A stretch of DNA of 64,000 bases from Candidatus Babelota bacterium (GTDB lineage: Bacteria; Babelota; Babeliae; Babelales; Vermiphilaceae): NCBI GenBank assembly GCA_029262615.1, contig JAJCZD010000007.1, positions 1 through 64,000 on the forward strand, given 5' to 3'. A program made the translations under genes and the position numbers. The first letter of the stretch is position 1. Each line of letters opens with the position of its first letter. Positions 51,854 to 61,191 of the stretch are shown piece after piece. The notes beneath the pieces were generated by a model. That model was not told the DNA's origin. It did not search any database and saw only the letters and a list, made by a program, of their open reading frames with translations.

Positions 51854-53722
51854 TTAATTAAAGGAAACTCCTCCTTTTACCCAAATTGCCCACCCAGATA
51901 AACTGCACCTAGTACATGAACAACAATTTGAATTACAATCTGAGAAGCAGCCGATTTTACATTGTTGCAAATCATCAGGATTGGCACATTTTACATTATT
52001 TATTTTTTTGTCATTGTCATTTGCTAATTCAATTTTGCCACCAATTCCTAAGTAAGGAATCCAATCGTTACAATCACAATCACGATCCCATATGTATGAC
52101 AGATTTACAAACACTGAGTGTGATAATCCCTTGGTGCGAGCAGAACATAAATCAATATCGGTTTCGGTTAAAAATTTTGGTTGTACCGAGGTGTTTATTT
52201 GTGGGGAACCAAGTAGTCTATTACTGTTTAATGGGTTAGCAGCACCCATATTAGAGCTATCACCAGTTGCTGGTTGAGGGTTATCTATATTAGGATTTGT
52301 TGTTGGACTAGCGACTCCTTCAACAAAATTTCTTCCGGTACGAACAGTTGCTTCTGATTGTGTGGCAGATAAGGCGACAAAATCATCTTGCATAGTCCCA
52401 TCAAACCCAAATAAATGTGCATCACCTTTTAGTGCCCAGCTTTTACCATCTTGCAGTGGTGATGGGCAATCACAACGAAAATCAATTGATTCACAACTTC
52501 TTAACCAAAAGTTGTAACCAATATCAAATTGAAGATTAGAAAAGCAAAAATCAATTAGTGCAGTAACATCGGCTTGAGCACCAACAGATACATCTACATC
52601 AAATGTGGTGAGGTTAGCTACCGGATTAAGTACTTTTTTAAATTGTGCTTCAGGTGCAATTCCGTTGCCTTGTAGATTATTTTCAACTGGCACTCCAATT
52701 TTTTCTGCTAACATATAACGACTATTAGGGCCATTGCATAAATCGAATGATCGCTTTTGACGAGCTGAGAATAAGTGTGTGACGTTTGCATCAATATACA
52801 AGCCAACCGATCGGCAACTATCACAACTTTCCCAGAATGTATAATGACCAGTTAACCCACCACCGACGGTCCAATGGTGACCATTACCAACAATTGGTTC
52901 AAAAAGAAATTCTCCTTGTGGTCGATTGCCAGCAGGAGCAGAGAACCTGAAATTAAAACCAAAGTGAGAGCATTCATTACAAACAAAGTTCCAACCTAAT
53001 GCAATAATCACATCGGACAAACGTGTTTTGGTTAAACTATTGCAAAAACGGCCAGACCATTTTGATGTTTGTAATGATTTAAATTGGACATCAGAACCTA
53101 AGTTTGGCGTGCGTCCTTGAGATATAAATTCTTCAAATGAATCTAGCAAATTTGTTCTGTTTACCACCTCTGGCGCAAAATAACCTTCCGAGTAATTGTT
53201 TGTGCCACTTTGAATGATTGTTTCACACATGCCTAATCGCCAGCGCGAGTGGACTATTGGTGCATGCACCCTGAAGTATAATCCTTGTAACCATTCATCT
53301 AAACCGAGGTAAAAATCAATATCAACTAAAAAGGTGTCAACTTGCGGACTAAATGTAATATTGCTTTTGAAGTCTGTTGGCAATCCAAAATAATCGGCAA
53401 GCCAATCACGATCGCCTCGATTTGCAGCTTGACTTCCTGAAACGGTCAGAATTGGACAACCATCAACACAGGTTAGGTCTGGGCAGAATAAACATTCGAC
53501 AATATCTGTATGGTCAAATGATTGACCATACTGTGGGGTAATAGAAAAGCTTCCATACACTTTGTCTTGACAGCATAAATTTATTTGATGGGTCCAGCCA
53601 ACAAGCTCACGTGCACTATCAACAGATTGTGATCGCGGGCTAAAATAAGTGATGGCACCAAATAGGTTAGGTGAAAAAAGAAATAGTATGAGAAATAAAA
53701 AAGAACGTTGCATGCGCTTCAT
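51854..53722 (-). CDS. Cys-rich outer-membrane barrel, array member 4
   Basis: Start at ATG 53722, 6 nt after AAGGAG; an upstream in-frame ATG at 53770 is less likely. At 622 residues, the signal peptide ends NLFGA and the signature is SPRSQSVDSARELVGW. Shared blocks: WLADYFGLPTDF, FEPIVGNGHHWTVGGGLTGHYTFWE, FSARQKRSFDLCNGPNSRYMLAEK, ALKGDAHLFGF, LSATQSEATV. A Cys insert (QCKIGCFSDCNSNCC) precedes the last strand WAIWVKGGVSFN. It probably has its own promoter in the 132-nt gap to member 5's terminator. Confidence 0.75.
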   Translation of the reverse strand: MKRMQRSFLFLILFLFSPNLFGAITYFSPRSQSVDSARELVGWTHQINLCCQDKVYGSFSITPQYGQSFDHTDIVECLFCPDLTCVDGCPILTVSGSQAANRGDRDWLADYFGLPTDFKSNITFSPQVDTFLVDIDFYLGLDEWLQGLYFRVHAPIVHSRWRLGMCETIIQSGTNNYSEGYFAPEVVNRTNLLDSFEEFISQGRTPNLGSDVQFKSLQTSKWSGRFCNSLTKTRLSDVIIALGWNFVCNECSHFGFNFRFSAPAGNRPQGEFLFEPIVGNGHHWTVGGGLTGHYTFWESCDSCRSVGLYIDANVTHLFSARQKRSFDLCNGPNSRYMLAEKIGVPVENNLQGNGIAPEAQFKKVLNPVANLTTFDVDVSVGAQADVTALIDFCFSNLQFDIGYNFWLRSCESIDFRCDCPSPLQDGKSWALKGDAHLFGFDGTMQDDFVALSATQSEATVRTGRNFVEGVASPTTNPNIDNPQPATGDSSNMGAANPLNSNRLLGSPQINTSVQPKFLTETDIDLCSARTKGLSHSVFVNLSYIWDRDCDCNDWIPYLGIGGKIELANDNDKKINNVKCANPDDLQQCKIGCFSDCNSNCCSCTRCSLSGWAIWVKGGVSFN

Positions 53723-53808
53723 AATGCACTCCTTTTGTGACTTTTTTTTTATTCTCCACAAATTTCTCATAACAGATCAAACAAGTCAATGAGATATTTC
53801 AAATAAAA

Positions 53809-53834
53809 AAGGCCTGGCGCATCGACCAGGCCTT
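53809..53834 (-). terminator. Rho-independent terminator after array member 5
   Basis: Stem AAGGCCTGG with CCAGGCCTT around an 8-nt loop; on the minus strand it is followed by TTTTTTATTT. It lies 31 nt beyond the stop of member 5. Confidence 0.9.
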
Positions 53835-53864
53835 AAGAAAAATTAATTCTTTAAGATGTTTTAT

Positions 53865-55820
53865 TTAATTAAAAGACACACCACCTTTGAACCAAATACC
53901 CCATTCAGACAAGTTACAAACTGGGCATTTTTGGCAAACTTTAGTGCATGGAGAGCAGGTGGTGTCACATTCTGAGGTTGCTTTAATTGAGCATACATCT
54001 TCTCTGCATTTTGTTAATGGTGACCACTCACCCTTTAGACCAACACCAAAGTAAGGCGTCCAGCAACCACAATCGTTGCCATTATATCCTAAGTAACCAA
54101 ATATTTTATGTGACATACCACGTGTTCGTGCAGATCTTAAATCAATATCATCATTTGACAAATGTTTTGGTTGGATAGAAGTGCGTTGTTGTGATCCAGC
54201 TTCACAATTAACCGTAACAATACTTCCATCGCTACAAGCGTCTTCTGGATTATCAACCCCAGGGTTTCTTTCGGCGTCCGTTACACTTGTTCCTTTTGTA
54301 AAGTTTTTACCTCCGTGAATGTTGGCACATTGCTGAGTAGCGGATAAAGCTATGGTAGGTCCAGCTCCAGTGGTTTGTTGTTGGCAAGCATAGACATAAG
54401 AATCACCTTTTACGGCCCACATATCGCCACTCTCAAGTGGTGTTGGGCAATCACAACGTAATCTAATAGTCTCACAGGTTCTAGCCCAGAAGTTATAACC
54501 AACATCAACTGACCAGTTGCAACGAGTGAAATTTAGCAATCCAGTAATGTCTGCTTGCAAGCGCGAGCTAACATTAACATCGAATGTTGTTAAGTTTGCA
54601 ATAGGGGTAAATACATTTTGAAATTGGGCATCAGCAGGCACTGCATTCGGACACGAATCACCACCTGCAAGAGTATCAACTGGCTTTTTCATTCTTTCAG
54701 CTAACATATACCGACTATTTGGCCGATTGCATAAGTCAAAAGAACGTCTTTGGCGCGCTTTGAACAAATGCATTAAATTTGCATCAAAATAAAAACCGAT
54801 TGATCTATCTTCGCAGTCACTTTCCCAAAGGGTATAGTGTGAGGTGAGACCTGCACCAACTTCCCAATGGCCGCCATTACCAACGATTGGTTCAAACAAG
54901 AAGCAACCACGAGGTTTGCGTCCGGAAGGGGCTGCAGCACGAGCCATTACACCTAAGTGATATTTTTCATCGTGATAAAAGTCCCAGCCGAGTGCCAATT
55001 GAATATCAGATACACGAGCTAATTTTAGTTCTCCACTCTCATAACATTCACAATCATTACGGCAGCATGAGAACTTACTATATTCAAGTGGTTTAAAAGC
55101 TACTTTTGGTGATCCTTGACCTGAAGCAATAGTCGTGTTCAAGTTAGGGGTTTTACCTTCGCAGAAAAATTCTTTTGCGTTATTTAGCAAATTTTCACGA
55201 GGAATGTTGTTTGCTCCATCACCTATTGAATCCGTGCTAGTTGGTGCAAAATAACCTTCATCATAGCTATTTATTCCTGATTCAACTATTTCTTCACAGA
55301 AATTCAAATCCCAGCGCGTATATACAACAGGCACATTTACACGGAAAAATAAATTTTCGCACCATCGACTAAAACCGATAAATAGATCTAAATCAACAAT
55401 GACGTTATCAACTTTTGGGCTGAATTTTAATTTACTTCTAAAATCTGTTGGCAGGCCAAAGTAGTCAGCAAGCCAATCATGGTCAAAATCACGGTCAGCA
55501 ACACGAGAACCGGTTACATTAATAACAGCATCTGGGCAACCACAAACTAGATCAGGGCCAAATAAGCAACGAGCAATTCTCTCTGAGCGGAAAGATCGGG
55601 TGTATTCTCCCGTTGCAGATAAAACTCCGTACCAACAACCTTCATAATCGTTTAAATGTATTTTATGCGTCAAGCCCACAAGATCTCGTGCGGAATCAGT
55701 ACTTTGGGAGCGAATACTAAAATAAGGATGGGCTGTTTTTGCCTCATCAAAACAAGAAGCATACATGCTACTTGCAGCAAGTACACTTGAAAGTATGGTA
55801 ATTTTTATCAGTTGCTTCAT
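53865..55820 (-). CDS. Cys-rich outer-membrane barrel, array member 5
   Basis: A 651-residue protein with signal peptide MKQLIKITILSSVLAASSMYA; the signature is SIRSQSTDSARDLVG. Cys pairs run throughout (CGCP, CCRNDCECYE, RCDCP, NDCGCW), with a Cys-rich insert near the end (KCREDVCSIKATSECDT region, then KVCQKCPVC) before the last strand WGIWFKGGVSFN. Conserved core blocks WLADYFGLPTDF, FEPIVGNGGHWEVGAGL, FKARQRRSFDLCNRPNSRYMLAER are present. AAGGAG lies 6 nt before the ATG. A terminator follows. Confidence 0.75.
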   Translation of the reverse strand: MKQLIKITILSSVLAASSMYASCFDEAKTAHPYFSIRSQSTDSARDLVGLTHKIHLNDYEGCWYGVLSATGEYTRSFRSERIARCLFGPDLVCGCPDAVINVTGSRVADRDFDHDWLADYFGLPTDFRSKLKFSPKVDNVIVDLDLFIGFSRWCENLFFRVNVPVVYTRWDLNFCEEIVESGINSYDEGYFAPTSTDSIGDGANNIPRENLLNNAKEFFCEGKTPNLNTTIASGQGSPKVAFKPLEYSKFSCCRNDCECYESGELKLARVSDIQLALGWDFYHDEKYHLGVMARAAAPSGRKPRGCFLFEPIVGNGGHWEVGAGLTSHYTLWESDCEDRSIGFYFDANLMHLFKARQRRSFDLCNRPNSRYMLAERMKKPVDTLAGGDSCPNAVPADAQFQNVFTPIANLTTFDVNVSSRLQADITGLLNFTRCNWSVDVGYNFWARTCETIRLRCDCPTPLESGDMWAVKGDSYVYACQQQTTGAGPTIALSATQQCANIHGGKNFTKGTSVTDAERNPGVDNPEDACSDGSIVTVNCEAGSQQRTSIQPKHLSNDDIDLRSARTRGMSHKIFGYLGYNGNDCGCWTPYFGVGLKGEWSPLTKCREDVCSIKATSECDTTCSPCTKVCQKCPVCNLSEWGIWFKGGVSFN

Positions 55821-55936
55821 CTACAACTCCTTGGCAATTGTTACAGTATTAGTTTCAATAAATAGCTTCTGCATAAAATCTGACAAAATTTTTCAAAAAA
55901 AGTCAACAAAAAAGTTCTCTCAATCGAAATAAAAAA

Positions 55937-55960
55937 AGGCTCGGGGTAAACCCGAGCCTT
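55937..55960 (-). terminator. Rho-independent terminator after array member 6
   Basis: Stem AAGGCTCGGG, loop GTAAA, CCCGAGCCTT, perfect over 10 bp, followed on the minus strand by TTTTT. It lies 27 nt beyond the stop of member 6. Confidence 0.93.
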
Positions 55961-55986
55961 TTACTTTTGGTTTTAGATCATCAAAA

Positions 55987-57846
55987 TTAATTAAATGTCA
56001 GACCACCTTTAATCCAAATACCCCATTCAGACAAGTTGCATGGTGGGCAGCTATCATCACAGATTTTGCTGTCACAAACACTATCATCAGGACACACATT
56101 CGTGCGGCAAGATTTATTTTGTGAGAATTCTACTTTAGCACCTATACCAAAATAAGGAGCCCAATCTTCACATTCAACCCAAGTATAACTCAAGTTTGTA
56201 AATAATTTGTGTGAAAGCCCACGAGTTCTACTACTGTCACAATCAACATCTTGTAAAGTTAAGAAACCTGCTGGTTGGATAGAAGTGTTCGTTTGGTTAG
56301 TAAATGCCCTTGTTGCAAATAAGGCGTTATCGTTATTGGTGTTGTTTGAATCTCCAGTAGCTAGTTGTGGGTTGTCAATATTAGGATTTGTTTGTGGATT
56401 AACTTGTCCATCAACAAAATTAGTTCCACTGGTTAAAGTAGCCTTACTTTGTGTTGCGGAAAGTGGTACAAAGTTAGCTGGCGCTACTGCACCGCCTTGA
56501 TCAAAGCCAAATACATGTGCATCACCTTTGAGTGTCCAGGTTTTGCCATCAAGTTGGTTTGAGCAATCACAATCTATAGTAAGCTTTTCACAGCTTCGGT
56601 ACCAGAAATTGTACCCAAGATCCCAACCAAATCCACAACTTGTATAGTTGAACATAGCTGTGAGATCAACTTGAACTGCTGAACTTGCTTTAACTTGAAG
56701 GTGTGTAAGGTTTGCTACCGGGCTGTAGGCATTATTAAATTGGGATGTAGCTACTACACCACCGCCTTTTAAGTTTTTTACCACCTCTTGTGTCATTCTT
56801 TCGGCCAACATATAACGGCTATTTGCGCCACGATCCTTTAGATCAAAGGTGCGGCATTGTTTTGCGCCAAACAAATGACTAATGTTTGCAATGAAATAAA
56901 ATAAGGCGCTACGATCTTCATCCTCAGAGCACCATAGGGTGACATGAGATGAAAGGCCGCCACCAAATTCCCAGTGGTGACCATTACCAACGATTGGCTC
57001 AAATAAGTATTCACCTTTTGGGGTAGTACCGGTTGGCGCAGCTGCTTGAACATTTAATCCAAAATGATAATCACAATCTTGGAAGAAGTTCCAACCTAAA
57101 ATAGCACGTAGATCCGCAACGCGAGTATCGGTTAAGCGCCGATCACAATCTGGGCCAGCCCATCTGCTGTAGCAAAGTGGCGTAAAAGCAACATCGTCAC
57201 CAAGAGTAGGTGCTGCTTTTGATTGGAAAAAGTCGAGAGCTTTTCCTACTAAGTTTTGCTCTTCAACAGCATTTGGTGAGAAGTAACCTTCATCATAACC
57301 ATTACGAGTAATACTTGTATCTACCTGCTCGCAAGGGTTCAATCTCCAACGGGTATGCACAACTGGTGCGTGGACCCAAAAATATAATCCCTCAACCCAT
57401 TCATCAAGACCAAGATAGAGACCAAAGTCTACTAAAAATTGATCAACACGTGGTTCGAAGGTAATAACACTTTTGTAGTTTGTTGGAAGGCCAAAATAAT
57501 CAGCGAGCCAATCTTTTGCGCCGCGGTTAGCAGCTTGACTACCGGAGATTGAAATTGTTGGGCAATCACAGTCGCAGTTTATACTCTGGCCAAACAGACA
57601 ACGGGCGATACGCTCATCCCTAAATGAACGAGTATATTCAGGAACAATATAAAAAGTTCCATATAACTGACACATATCATATAAATTAATCTCATGAGAA
57701 AGGCCTGCATAATCACGAGCTGAATCAAAACTTTGGGACCGTGGGCTAAAATAGGTAGTTCCACGTTTGGATGAGTCGGCAACAGCAACTGTTGCTATGC
57801 CTAAAAGGGCAGCTAGTATCAGCTTCCTTTTTTTGAATTGGTTCAT
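55987..57846 (-). CDS. Cys-rich outer-membrane barrel, array member 6
   Basis: A 619-residue protein with signal peptide MNQFKKRKLILAALLGIATVAVA; the signature is SPRSQSFDSARDYAG. It has the core blocks WLADYFGLPTNY, FEPIVGNGHHWEFGGGLSSHVTLW, FGAKQCRTFDLK, NSRYMLAER, LKGDAHVFGF, LSATQSKATL and the last strand WGIWIKGGLTFN. Near the end is a short Cys cluster (CRTNVCPDDSVCDSKICD region, then CPPC). It is the first gene of the array in transcription order. It has its own terminator and so is probably monocistronic. Confidence 0.75.
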   Translation of the reverse strand: MNQFKKRKLILAALLGIATVAVADSSKRGTTYFSPRSQSFDSARDYAGLSHEINLYDMCQLYGTFYIVPEYTRSFRDERIARCLFGQSINCDCDCPTISISGSQAANRGAKDWLADYFGLPTNYKSVITFEPRVDQFLVDFGLYLGLDEWVEGLYFWVHAPVVHTRWRLNPCEQVDTSITRNGYDEGYFSPNAVEEQNLVGKALDFFQSKAAPTLGDDVAFTPLCYSRWAGPDCDRRLTDTRVADLRAILGWNFFQDCDYHFGLNVQAAAPTGTTPKGEYLFEPIVGNGHHWEFGGGLSSHVTLWCSEDEDRSALFYFIANISHLFGAKQCRTFDLKDRGANSRYMLAERMTQEVVKNLKGGGVVATSQFNNAYSPVANLTHLQVKASSAVQVDLTAMFNYTSCGFGWDLGYNFWYRSCEKLTIDCDCSNQLDGKTWTLKGDAHVFGFDQGGAVAPANFVPLSATQSKATLTSGTNFVDGQVNPQTNPNIDNPQLATGDSNNTNNDNALFATRAFTNQTNTSIQPAGFLTLQDVDCDSSRTRGLSHKLFTNLSYTWVECEDWAPYFGIGAKVEFSQNKSCRTNVCPDDSVCDSKICDDSCPPCNLSEWGIWIKGGLTFN

Positions 57847-58089
57847 AATGGCTCCTTACTTCAATTATCGTTAATTTTTTCATAGTACGAACAAAATTCC
57901 AAGATTTACGTTATAATCTCTTGTCTCCTTTCGAGTGTGATATCCTTCAGTTGTATATTTTCTTCAATTTTTACACATTTATTTCCATCCAAAGTATAAT
58001 ATCTACAACTTTTTGTTGTAAAGAAAAAAATGAGAAAATCACTTATTATTGCGTTAATAAAAAAAGAATAATACGGAAAGTGTTTATCT

Positions 58090-58872
58090 ATGGTCTTTTT
58101 CTATCTTTTTATTTTTCTGTGTATTGTTCTAGAAATGTTTCCTATAAGCAGTTCAGGGCATTTGCAATTACTTACCAGTTACTTTCAATCAGTAAATATA
58201 GTTCCTTTTTCAGCTAAAGCACTCTCTATATTTTCTGATTTATTACATTTTCCAATTGCGATTGTTCTTTTTTTATTTTTTCTAAAAATAGTGACACCAG
58301 GCAATGCTATTTTAAATATAAAAAAAGATTTATTGGTTTTTATTATTATTGCTGATAGCATCACATGTCTTTTTTATGTGCTATTTAAACAAATACAAAT
58401 CCCGGATTATTTTTTGCCTTTTGGGTTTGTTATAACCGGATTAATCCTTTTTTCATTATATTTTGTGCCAAATTCACCAGATAATAACTTAACTATACAT
58501 AAAGCATTACTTTTTGGGCTGATCCAAGGGATTTCGTTGCTTCCTGGCATTTCGCGTTTTGCATCAACTTTCACTCTCGGTCGGTGGCTGGGTTTTACCG
58601 CTTCAAATGCATTTTTGCTTTCTTTTGTAATTCAATGGCCATTATTAATAGCGGCTTCAACCAAAGCATTGCTTACTCTTTTACTTTCTGATATTTATTT
58701 TCCACTCTTGTGCGGTTCTTGTGTTACGATATGGTTGAGTATTATTTCTGCAACGGTTGTTTCATGGTTTTGTTTGCAATGGGTTTACTCATTATGTATA
58801 AAGGGTCAACTTTGGTGGTTTAGTTTGTATATGCTGATACCATTAATAAGTTGGATCCTACTAAATCTATAG
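58090..58872 (+). CDS. uppP: Undecaprenyl-diphosphatase UppP (BacA)
   Basis: UppP removes a phosphate from undecaprenyl diphosphate so that the lipid carrier can be reused for peptidoglycan synthesis. The active-site signature is present at the start (EMFPISSSGHLQL, Glu15, Ser20-22, His24), and a second motif GISLLPGISRFAST about residue 145 carries the catalytic Arg. About seven membrane helices are predicted. At 260 residues it is normal. The usual Ser after Arg (PGxSRS) is Phe here, a small deviation. Its end overlaps the upstream extension of ftsK; the ftsK start is 11 nt after the stop. Confidence 0.92.
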   Translation: MVFFYLFIFLCIVLEMFPISSSGHLQLLTSYFQSVNIVPFSAKALSIFSDLLHFPIAIVLFLFFLKIVTPGNAILNIKKDLLVFIIIADSITCLFYVLFKQIQIPDYFLPFGFVITGLILFSLYFVPNSPDNNLTIHKALLFGLIQGISLLPGISRFASTFTLGRWLGFTASNAFLLSFVIQWPLLIAASTKALLTLLLSDIYFPLLCGSCVTIWLSIISATVVSWFCLQWVYSLCIKGQLWWFSLYMLIPLISWILLNL

Positions 58873-58883
58873 AAGGAATTACG

Positions 58884-61055
58884 ATGAATAGAAATAAATT
58901 TTATCGTGAAATTGTTCTCATTTGTTTGGGCGCAGGTACTATTTTTTTTACGTTGGCTTTAATTAGCTTTAACGCTAGTGATAATTCTTGGTTTTTCTAC
59001 ACCTCTAGGCAGGTCCAAACAACCAATTATTGTGGCCCGGTTGGTGCTGATATTGCTGCATTATTTTTATTTATGTTTGGTGCTGGCGCTTTTGTTTTAA
59101 TACCGTTTTGTACCTATCTATTGTTTTTTATTGCGTTCAAAAAAAGATTTTTAGACGAGTGGGATCGTATCGGTTCTTTTGTATTACTGCTTTCGACGTT
59201 CGCCTTACTCTCGTCTGCCCATGGTTTGAATTCTTTTGCAAGAACTTTGCCTGGTGGTCTGCTGGGAGCAAACCTCTTAAATCTCTCTACCCACTTGTTT
59301 GATATAGTAGGGACTTTTGTTTTTGCCTATACAGCATTATTAATCTCATTAATTTTGATAATTCGTTTTTCCTTAATAGATGCTCTTCATGCTATGTACG
59401 GTCTTTTTGCTCGGCCATTTTTAAAACAAGGATTGGCAAAACCGTTTTGGGTTTTGAAAAAAGTTGGAGGTGCCGTGAGTTTTCCAATTGTTGCATTGGT
59501 TGGTAAATGTAAGGGTCGTGGAGTCAAAACATCTTCAATCGCCTTTGATAATGACTACAAGTCAAAGCAAATTAACCGGATGCTGAGTGACCAACCAGAA
59601 GTAGAGTATACCTATGAGCAAAAGTCGCAACCACAGGCGGAGAAACCAAAAAAGGTATATAAGCGAACCGGTTTGGGAACCTATAATCTGCCTACAAAAG
59701 ATCTTTTTACAAAGCATATGCAGCACATTGAGGATACAACTGTAGTCAGTGAGCTTGAGGAGCGTGCGTATACTTTGCAAGAAAAGTTGGGGCGATTTGG
59801 CGTAAAAGGGCAAGTGGTAAATATAAAACGTGGTCCGGTGGTTACTTTATTTGAATATGAACCAGAAATCGATTCTAAAATTAGTAAAATTATAGCATTG
59901 GAAGATGACCTAGCCCTTGCACTGCAAGCATTAAGTATTCGTATTTTGGCACCAATACCGGGTCGAGCGGTGGTTGGGTTTGAAGTTGCAAACAAGAACA
60001 GAAGAGATGTGTTATTTTCAAAAATTGTTCATTCTTCACAATTTCAAAAAGATACATTGCGATTGCCTCTTATCTTGGGCGAGGATACTACGGGCAATGA
60101 GGTGATTGTAGATTTGGCTAAAATGCCTCATTTGCTTATTGCTGGTTCAACCGGATCTGGTAAGTCCGTTGCGCTCAATGCAATGCTGATTAGTTTATTG
60201 TGTAAACGTTCACCACAGGAACTGAAACTAATTCTGGTCGATCCAAAGCGTTTAGAGTTTGCAAACTATGCAGATATCGCTCATTTGCTTTTTCCTATCG
60301 TAACTAATGCAAAGCAAGCAGCACCAGTGCTCAAATGGGTAGTGAAGGAGATGGAGAGACGCTATGAAATGATGGCTGAATTTGGTGCGCGTAATATTTT
60401 TGATTATCAACAGGCCCAAGCAAAGAATGATGAAGAGTTGCCATTTATCGTTGTTGTTATTGATGAGCTTTCTGATTTAATGATGCTTACTGGTAAAGAA
60501 GTTGAAGATTTAATTACACGTATTGCACAAATGGCGCGTGCGGCTGGTATTCATTTAATCATTGCAACTCAGCGTCCATCGGTTGATGTTATTACCGGGT
60601 TAATTAAAGTTAATTTTCCTAGCAGGGTTTCCTTTAGAGTATCCTCGAAGATAGATTCTCGTACTATTTTGGATGCGTCCGGAGCAGAAAAATTATTAGG
60701 TCGTGGTGATATGCTTTTTATGGATTCAAGTTCTGCGCAATTAAAACGTGTTCATGGTGCGTATGTTTCTGATGCTGATATTCAGAAGGTTGTTAATCAT
60801 ATCAAGCAAGAGCAAGAAGTGCACTATTTAGAATTGATGCAAGAGCAAATACCAGATGGTTTATTGGAAGCGGATGATCAAATATACCAAGAAATAGTAG
60901 ACTATTTAGAGCAAGTAGATGAAGTATCCATCTCATTATTGCAACGGAAATTTAGAATTGGTTATAACCGTTCGGCCAGAATAATTGAAACGTTGGAATC
61001 TCAAGGGTATATTACCAGTTCCCAAGGAGGCAAAACCAGAAAGGTTGTTCGATAA
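58884..61055 (+). CDS. ftsK: DNA translocase FtsK/SpoIIIE
   Basis: FtsK pumps DNA at the division septum and links chromosome segregation to division. The 723-residue protein has four N-terminal membrane helices (up to about residue 170), a short linker (unlike the long one in E. coli) and a RecA-like motor: Walker A AGSTGSGKSVALN, LILVDPKRLEF, Walker B IVVVIDELSDLMM, ATQRPSVDVITG. The C-terminal gamma winged helix (SLLQRKFRIGYNRSARIIETLESQGYI) reads KOPS-like DNA. Start at ATG 58884, 6-7 nt after AAGGA; the in-frame TTG at 58851 is inside uppP. Compact and complete. Confidence 0.95.
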   Translation: MNRNKFYREIVLICLGAGTIFFTLALISFNASDNSWFFYTSRQVQTTNYCGPVGADIAALFLFMFGAGAFVLIPFCTYLLFFIAFKKRFLDEWDRIGSFVLLLSTFALLSSAHGLNSFARTLPGGLLGANLLNLSTHLFDIVGTFVFAYTALLISLILIIRFSLIDALHAMYGLFARPFLKQGLAKPFWVLKKVGGAVSFPIVALVGKCKGRGVKTSSIAFDNDYKSKQINRMLSDQPEVEYTYEQKSQPQAEKPKKVYKRTGLGTYNLPTKDLFTKHMQHIEDTTVVSELEERAYTLQEKLGRFGVKGQVVNIKRGPVVTLFEYEPEIDSKISKIIALEDDLALALQALSIRILAPIPGRAVVGFEVANKNRRDVLFSKIVHSSQFQKDTLRLPLILGEDTTGNEVIVDLAKMPHLLIAGSTGSGKSVALNAMLISLLCKRSPQELKLILVDPKRLEFANYADIAHLLFPIVTNAKQAAPVLKWVVKEMERRYEMMAEFGARNIFDYQQAQAKNDEELPFIVVVIDELSDLMMLTGKEVEDLITRIAQMARAAGIHLIIATQRPSVDVITGLIKVNFPSRVSFRVSSKIDSRTILDASGAEKLLGRGDMLFMDSSSAQLKRVHGAYVSDADIQKVVNHIKQEQEVHYLELMQEQIPDGLLEADDQIYQEIVDYLEQVDEVSISLLQRKFRIGYNRSARIIETLESQGYITSSQGGKTRKVVR

Positions 61056-61191
61056 AATTTATTGTCCAGGTGATTTTAAAAATATTTAATGATATTATTT
61101 CCTTGACAAATGTGAAAAAACCGGCCATGTTTTGTGCGTTACAATAAGCAGAATTTACATTTATAGCTTTTTTGAAAACGGAGAATGCCGC

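Noticed and set aside
45948-57846. Repeats in the OMP region considered as a CRISPR array or phage genes
   Set aside because: Repetition is at the protein-family level with spacing near 2 kb; no short regular repeats, Cas or phage genes.
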